This document shows positions 22,475 through 26,337 of a stretch of 26,337 bases of DNA, piece after piece. The position numbers and the translations under genes are program-made. The notes beneath the pieces are model-generated. The model saw only the letters and a list, made by a program, of their open reading frames with translations, was not told where the DNA came from and ran no database searches. The DNA is from Oscillospiraceae bacterium. Its GTDB lineage: Bacteria; Bacillota_A; Clostridia; Oscillospirales; CAG-272. The stretch covers positions 1-26,337 of the forward strand of contig SVUH01000021.1 in NCBI GenBank assembly GCA_015063335.1, read 5' to 3'. Numbering within the stretch: position 1 is the first letter of the stretch; every line of letters begins with the position of its first letter.

Positions 22475-24451
22475 TTATCTGATTCTTTCTCCAAGTGGCG
22501 TATCGTCAGAGAGGAATACTACTCTTACCTGCTCCTCGCCGCTGGCAAGTATCATACCCTGCGACTCTATTCCGCAAAGCGTTGCGGGCTTGAGGTTGGT
22601 AACGAGTATTATCTTCTTTCCGATAATATCCTCGGGCGCGTAGAATTTTGCAATTCCCGAAACGACCTGGCGCTTCTCATATCCGAGGTCAACCTCAAGT
22701 CTAAGCAGCTTTTTAGCCTTGGGAACTCTTTCGGCGAAAGTAACCTTTGCGCTGCGAAGCTCTACGTTCATAAAGTCCTCAATGCCGATAAGCGCACAGC
22801 CCTCGGGCTTCTCGGGCGCTTCCGCTGCCTTCTTTTCAGCCTCTGCCTCGGCGATCTGCTTTTGTCTTATCTCGTCAAACTCGGCAAGCTTCTTTGCTTC
22901 GTCTACTCTTGCAAAGAGGACCTTAGAGTCAGCAACCTCACTGCCTGCGACCATTCCGCCGAATGCGTTCTCACCGCAAACGGAATCGTAATCTCTCTTA
23001 TCCGTTCCGAGCATATTGAGAATTTCCTCGGATGTAGCAGGAATAAAGGGAGCGAGAAGAACCGCGCCGAAGCGGATCGCTTCGAGAAGGTTATAAATAA
23101 CAGTTTCGAGTCTTTCCTTGTTTGCCTCGTCCTTTGCAAGCGCCCACGGAGTTGTCTCGTCGATATACTTGTTTGCACGGCGAAGCATATTGAAAATGCA
23201 CTCAAGTGCATCGGAAATCCTATATCCGTCCATGCATTCAACAACCTCGCGGCAGGTGGACTCACAAATCGCCTTAAGCTCTCTGTCGGGCTCTCCCTCG
23301 GTTTCTGCGTGAGGAACGGGAACCTTCTTATCAAAGTACTTCTTATCCATGTCAAGCGTACGCTTAACAAGGTTGCCAAGATTATTTACAAGGTCGTTAT
23401 TAAAGCGAGCGATAACGGACTCGTAGGTAATAGAGCCGTCTGAGTTATACGGCATTTCAGAGAGCGCGTAGTAACGAACTCCGTCAACGCCGAAATGCTC
23501 TGCAAGCATATCCGCGTAAATAACGTTTCCGCGCGACTTTGACATCTTATCAATGCCGAAATTAAACCAAGGATGTCCGAAGACCTTCTTGGGAAGCGGC
23601 AGATCGAGCGCCATAAGGAATATAGGCCAATAGATAGTATGGAAGCGCAAAATATCCTTGCCTATCATGTGTACGTCACAAGGCCAATATTTCTTGAAAT
23701 GCTCCGACTGCTCCTCGTACGTCTTATCGGGATCGTATCCAAGAGCTGTAATATAGTTTGTAAGCGCGTCAAGCCATACGTAAACGACGTGTCTGTCGTC
23801 AAAGTCAACAGGTATTCCCCACTTAAATGAGCTACGCGAAACGCATAGATCCTGCAAGCCTGCCTTAAGGAAGTTGTTTACCATTTCCTTCTTTCTCGAC
23901 TCGGGCTGAATGAACTCGGGGTTGTCCTCGATATGCTTCATGAGTCTGTCGGCATACTTGCTCATTTTGAAGAAGTACGCTTCCTCCTGAGCTTGCTCAA
24001 CGGGTCTGCCACAGTCAGGACACTTACAGTCACTTACCTGCGTTTCCGTAAAGAAGGACTCACAGGGAGTGCAGTACCAGCCCTCATAATGTCCCTTATA
24101 TATATCACCCTTCTCATAGAACTTGGTGAATATCTTTCTTACAGCTGCCTCGTGGTTATCGTCGGTGGTACGGATAAAATAGTCGTAATCGGCATTCATA
24201 CCGTCCCACACCTTACGTATCTCGCCTGCTATGTTATCAACGTATTCCTTGGGGGTAATTCCCTTTTTCGCGGCAAGATTCTCTATCTTCTGGCCGTGCT
24301 CGTCGGTACCTGTACAGAAGAATACGTCGTATCCTCTCTGCTTCTTATATCTTGCGACAGCATCCGTCATGATAACCTCATAGGTATTACCGAAGTGAGG
24401 CTTGCTTGACGCGTATGCGATCGCCGTCGTTACATAAAATTTTTCTTTCAT
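22475..24451 (-). CDS. metG: Methionyl-tRNA synthetase with C-terminal tRNA-binding domain
   Basis: Charges tRNA(Met). The 658-residue class I synthetase has the HIGH-type motif as HFGN (19-22) and the KMSKS loop at 302-306. A zinc-knuckle region has Cys127, Cys130, Cys144 and Cys147, and the anticodon-binding helical domain includes NLVNR-like DLVNNLGNLVKRTL. A charged Ala/Glu linker (about 535-552) leads to an EMAP/Trbp111-like OB-fold (about 560-658: MNVELRSAKVTFAERV, LVTNLKPATLCGIESQGMIL), which provides dimerisation and tRNA binding. AAGGAG precedes the ATG. The leader is only about 65 bases, with no room for a T-box. Its promoter lies inside an 8-bp inverted repeat pair. tatD follows. 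Confidence 0.97.
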   Translation of the reverse strand: MKEKFYVTTAIAYASSKPHFGNTYEVIMTDAVARYKKQRGYDVFFCTGTDEHGQKIENLAAKKGITPKEYVDNIAGEIRKVWDGMNADYDYFIRTTDDNHEAAVRKIFTKFYEKGDIYKGHYEGWYCTPCESFFTETQVSDCKCPDCGRPVEQAQEEAYFFKMSKYADRLMKHIEDNPEFIQPESRKKEMVNNFLKAGLQDLCVSRSSFKWGIPVDFDDRHVVYVWLDALTNYITALGYDPDKTYEEQSEHFKKYWPCDVHMIGKDILRFHTIYWPIFLMALDLPLPKKVFGHPWFNFGIDKMSKSRGNVIYADMLAEHFGVDGVRYYALSEMPYNSDGSITYESVIARFNNDLVNNLGNLVKRTLDMDKKYFDKKVPVPHAETEGEPDRELKAICESTCREVVECMDGYRISDALECIFNMLRRANKYIDETTPWALAKDEANKERLETVIYNLLEAIRFGAVLLAPFIPATSEEILNMLGTDKRDYDSVCGENAFGGMVAGSEVADSKVLFARVDEAKKLAEFDEIRQKQIAEAEAEKKAAEAPEKPEGCALIGIEDFMNVELRSAKVTFAERVPKAKKLLRLEVDLGYEKRQVVSGIAKFYAPEDIIGKKIILVTNLKPATLCGIESQGMILASGEEQVRVVFLSDDTPLGERIR

Positions 24452-24516
24452 GTCATTCTCCTTTGTACTCGTTTAATATACAAGCTTTTCGTTTATTAAT
24501 ACGTTATTCAGTTCTT

Positions 24517-24560
24517 TAACCTATATTATACCAAATAAATTCAGATATTACAATAGGTTA
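24517..24560 (-). promoter_or_regulatory. metG promoter flanked by an inverted repeat
   Basis: On the minus strand TTGTAA (24553-24548), 17-nt spacer, TATAAT (24530-24525). TAACCTAT (24517-24524) and ATAGGTTA (24553-24560) are perfect inverted repeats bracketing the promoter. Confidence 0.6.
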
Positions 24561-24576
24561 TGCCAAATTATTCCTC

Positions 24577-25335
24577 TTATTCCTCGAAATATTCCTTCAT
24601 TCCTTGCATTCGGCTTATATATTTAAATCCGTCGACCTCACCCCTTTGTATTGCTCCGAATATTTTATAGCGAAGTCCCTTGTTTTCCTTTTCGAGTGTG
24701 CGAAGCAATTGCTTCATCTCCTCACGCTCGGTATTTCCGTCCGCAGGACAGGATGACTTAACTACGGGAAGATCGTTCTTACCCGCAAAATATCGGACGT
24801 CCTTTTCGGGCATATATATCATAGGACGTATAAGCGTTATTTCCGTTTTGGTGAGATACGTTACGGGCTGGAAGCAACCAATTCTTCCCTCGTAAAAGAG
24901 GTTAAGCATGAAGGTCTCCACAACGTCGTCAAAATGGTGACCGAGCGCAACCGAGGTGCATCCGAGCTCTCTTGCGCCGCTGTAAAGCGCGCCGCGTCGC
25001 ATCTTTGCGCAAAGCGAACAGGGATTTTTTTCCTTACGAACGTCAAAGATCACCTTGGATATTTGCGTTTCGATAATATGGTATTCAACGTCAAGCTCGT
25101 CGCAAAGCGCTTTTATAGGAGAAAAATCAGTTCCATCAAAGCCCATATCTACCGTTATTGCTATAAGCTCGAATTTCTTGGGATAAAAGCGTCTGAGCTC
25201 CGCCAGCGCGCAGAGCAGCGTCAACGAATCCTTACCAGCCGACACACCGACCGCTACCTTATCTCCCTCATTTATCATTGAGTAGTCGTCCACCGCGCGA
25301 CGCACGTGGCTAAGTACCCTTTTCATAGCTTCCAT
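24577..25335 (-). CDS. ttcA: TtcA-family tRNA 2-thiocytidine biosynthesis protein
   Basis: An ATP-dependent tRNA thiolase; characterised TtcA uses a 4Fe-4S centre to thiolate cytidine 32. The 252-residue product has an adenylation PP-loop VSAGKDS (31-37), the CxxC pair in PCSLCAKMRRG (Cys106, Cys109) and a third cysteine in KSSCPADG (Cys196), fitting three-cysteine cluster binding. It also has LGHHFDDVVET. The PP-loop has Ala33 where SGGKDS is usual. The start ATG at 25335 has GGAG seven bases upstream, and the gene begins 4 bases after the methyltransferase stop, so the two are an operon. Other TtcA/TtuA-like thiolases of Clostridia with different target bases are an alternative. Confidence 0.88.
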   Translation of the reverse strand: MEAMKRVLSHVRRAVDDYSMINEGDKVAVGVSAGKDSLTLLCALAELRRFYPKKFELIAITVDMGFDGTDFSPIKALCDELDVEYHIIETQISKVIFDVRKEKNPCSLCAKMRRGALYSGARELGCTSVALGHHFDDVVETFMLNLFYEGRIGCFQPVTYLTKTEITLIRPMIYMPEKDVRYFAGKNDLPVVKSSCPADGNTEREEMKQLLRTLEKENKGLRYKIFGAIQRGEVDGFKYISRMQGMKEYFEE

Positions 25336-25339
25336 AAAA

Positions 25340-26113
25340 TTACTCCGTAATACTCATCGTTTCGTAAATTTTGTTTGCCTTGGGCGTAAGCTTTCTCGCG
25401 CCGTCGTTTTTAGTATCCGTTTCGTGGAGGATAATGGGCGGTAAAATGCGCAAGCCCTCCGCGCCGCCCTTTGTTGCAGACACTAATACCATTGACGGCT
25501 CTGCCTCTGCGTCTCCATGCACAAAAACCAACCGTTTAGGCTCAAGAGAGTTATTTTTCATAGCCACAAAAAGTGATGATAGTCTGTCAGGTCGCCACAC
25601 GCAATAAAATCTTCCGCCGTGCTTCAAAAGCCTGCGCGCCGCCGCGCAGAAGTCGCCTATATCTCCGCACACCTCATGTCGTGCTATGTATTTTCTGTCA
25701 GAGTCATTTCTCTTTCCGCTGTCGACCGTCATATACGGGGGGTTGGTAAACACGACCTCAACCTCTCCTCCGACGGTAGAAGCGCTGACGTTTCTCACGT
25801 CATCACAAATAAGGCGTATGCGCTCCCCGAGACCGTTAAGCTCCACGTTGCGTTTGGCTATACCGCAGAAATCCTCTTGAATTTCAATTGCATCAATAAA
25901 ACCGAGTCTGTCCTTTGCCGCGCACAAAAGCGAGATTATTCCCGTTCCCGCGCCAAGCTCTACGGCATGCGCGTACTTTTGCGGCTTTATGAATGACGCA
26001 AGAAAATACGCATCTGTTCCAAAGGTAAGTCCGTCCTTTTTTTGTATTACGGTTATTTTCTCATTTACCTCGTCAAGACGCTCGTCCGGTAAAAGCTCTA
26101 TATTTTTTGACAT
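25340..26113 (-). CDS. trmN6: tRNA1(Val) (adenine-37-N6)-methyltransferase-like protein
   Basis: A SAM-dependent Rossmann methyltransferase of the TrmN6/YfiC (COG4123) group, which methylates N6 of adenine 37 in tRNA1(Val). The 257-residue protein opens with a short region, KKDGLTFGTDAYFLASFI. The SAM motif VELGAGTGIISLL (50-62), the acidic ribose-binding IDAIEIQED and the N6-adenine catalytic tetrapeptide NPPY (FTNPPYMTVDSG) follow. The start at 26113 has GGAGG seven bases upstream; an in-frame ATG at 26155 lies in the upstream hairpin. It is the first gene of the operon with ttcA. No clear promoter is seen, so partial readthrough from the ferredoxin gene is possible. Exact target in this organism is inferred. 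Confidence 0.85.
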   Translation of the reverse strand: MSKNIELLPDERLDEVNEKITVIQKKDGLTFGTDAYFLASFIKPQKYAHAVELGAGTGIISLLCAAKDRLGFIDAIEIQEDFCGIAKRNVELNGLGERIRLICDDVRNVSASTVGGEVEVVFTNPPYMTVDSGKRNDSDRKYIARHEVCGDIGDFCAAARRLLKHGGRFYCVWRPDRLSSLFVAMKNNSLEPKRLVFVHGDAEAEPSMVLVSATKGGAEGLRILPPIILHETDTKNDGARKLTPKANKIYETMSITE

Positions 26114-26137
26114 GTCATTTCCTCCGATTAAAGCAAT

Positions 26138-26161
26138 AGGCTGTTGCATCCGCAACAGCCT
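26138..26161. terminator. Hairpin between the ferredoxin gene and trmN6
   Basis: A perfect 10-bp stem, AGGCTGTTGC with GCAACAGCCT, and a 4-base loop. The downstream U run on the minus strand is poor, so it may be a leaky terminator for the ferredoxin transcript. Confidence 0.6.
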
Positions 26162-26194
26162 TTGTTTGGTATCCTTATGTTACCGGATAAAAGA

Positions 26195-26337
26195 TCATTC
26201 AGCTGCAGGTGCAGAAACAGGACATGCCTCGGCACAAGCACCGCACTCGATGCACTCATCGGGATTGATCTCATACTTGCAATCGCCTTCGCTGATAGCA
26301 TTTACAGGGCAAGCCTCTGCACATGCGCCACATGCGA
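26195..26337 (-). CDS. 2[4Fe-4S] ferredoxin (5' end outside the window)
   Basis: A low-potential electron carrier of anaerobes. The visible 46 residues contain most of the first cluster motif (ACGACAEACPV) and the complete second one (DECIECGACAEACPV), each with the CxxCxxCxxxCP spacing, ending in SAPAAE. A clostridial ferredoxin is about 55 residues, so only some ten N-terminal residues are missing. The stop is TGA at 26195-26197. The gene is separated from trmN6 by 81 bases holding a hairpin. Confidence 0.95.
   Translation of the reverse strand, partial: ACGACAEACPVNAISEGDCKYEINPDECIECGACAEACPVSAPAAE

Noticed and set aside
22379..23443. 354-residue open frame opposite metG and tatD
   Set aside because: Overlaps two motif-complete genes on the other strand, is cysteine- and leucine-rich noise without domain signatures, and has no promoter or ribosome binding site.
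24452..24576. T-box or S-box riboswitch for metG
   Set aside because: The promoter leaves a leader of only ~65 bases, with no TGGNACC T-box sequence and no antiterminator-terminator pair.
1..26337. CRISPR arrays, tRNA or rRNA genes, insertion sequences, prophage or defence genes
   Set aside because: No regularly spaced repeats, no cloverleaf with TTC-type arm, no transposase or integrase motif on either strand by eye.

Overview
The window reads as chromosomal DNA of an anaerobic, endospore-forming member of the Clostridia, probably an uncultured gut lineage of the Oscillospiraceae/Christensenellales kind. The grounds are a forespore sigma factor (SigG), both dipicolinate synthase subunits, a clostridial 2[4Fe-4S] ferredoxin, strong GGAGG-type ribosome binding sites and AT-rich intergenic DNA. 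Family assignment is inference; no rRNA is present. I see no tRNA, rRNA, CRISPR array, transposase, integrase or phage gene, and no gene-free stretch longer than 300 bases.

Layout. 1-455 (-): 5'-complete but 3'-truncated cysteine synthase-like PLP enzyme. 645-2006 (+): solitary glucuronate isomerase uxaC with its own promoter and terminator. 2163-2245: a GC-rich structured island. 2247-5224 (-): three-gene sugar-nucleotide operon (nucleotidyltransferase, galE, galM). 5405-8495 (+): Crp/Fnr regulator followed by a complete ABC importer (lipoprotein, permease, ATPase) with a palindromic operator-like site at the promoter. 8557-10911 (-): SGNH esterase and alkaline-phosphatase lipoprotein. 11020-13356 (-): dpaA, dpaB and sigG, then comEC upstream (13430-15727). 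15916-16140 (+): free-standing acyl carrier protein, divergent from comEC. 16188-17830 (-): dusB and a degenerate response regulator. 17999-18802 (+): membrane-anchored leucine-rich-repeat protein. 18847-19683 (-): Mrp-type Fe-S carrier ATPase. 19894-21552 (+): gpmI. 21603-24451 (-): metG and tatD. 24577-26113 (-): trmN6-like methyltransferase and ttcA-like tRNA thiolase. 26195-26337 (-): ferredoxin, cut by the window edge.

How it fits together. Most of the window is housekeeping or core sporulation: tRNA modification and charging (dusB, ttcA, trmN6, metG), glycolysis (gpmI), Fe-S delivery (mrp), electron transfer (ferredoxin), spore dipicolinate (dpaAB) and late forespore transcription (sigG). 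Accessory functions are hexuronate and galactose use, an unknown small-molecule importer, and two cell-surface hydrolases. Eleven promoter-like sites were found by eye, all with exactly 17-nt spacers.

The most interesting signal is a perfect 14-bp inverted repeat whose 3' arm contains the sigG ribosome binding site. It would occlude sigG translation on transcripts reading through from dpaAB. Secondary points are a ComEC whose metallo-beta-lactamase active-site motif is lost, a response regulator with a shortened receiver domain, and comEC and acpP promoters that share one -35 box in opposite orientations. I did not find a convincing wholly new multi-gene system.
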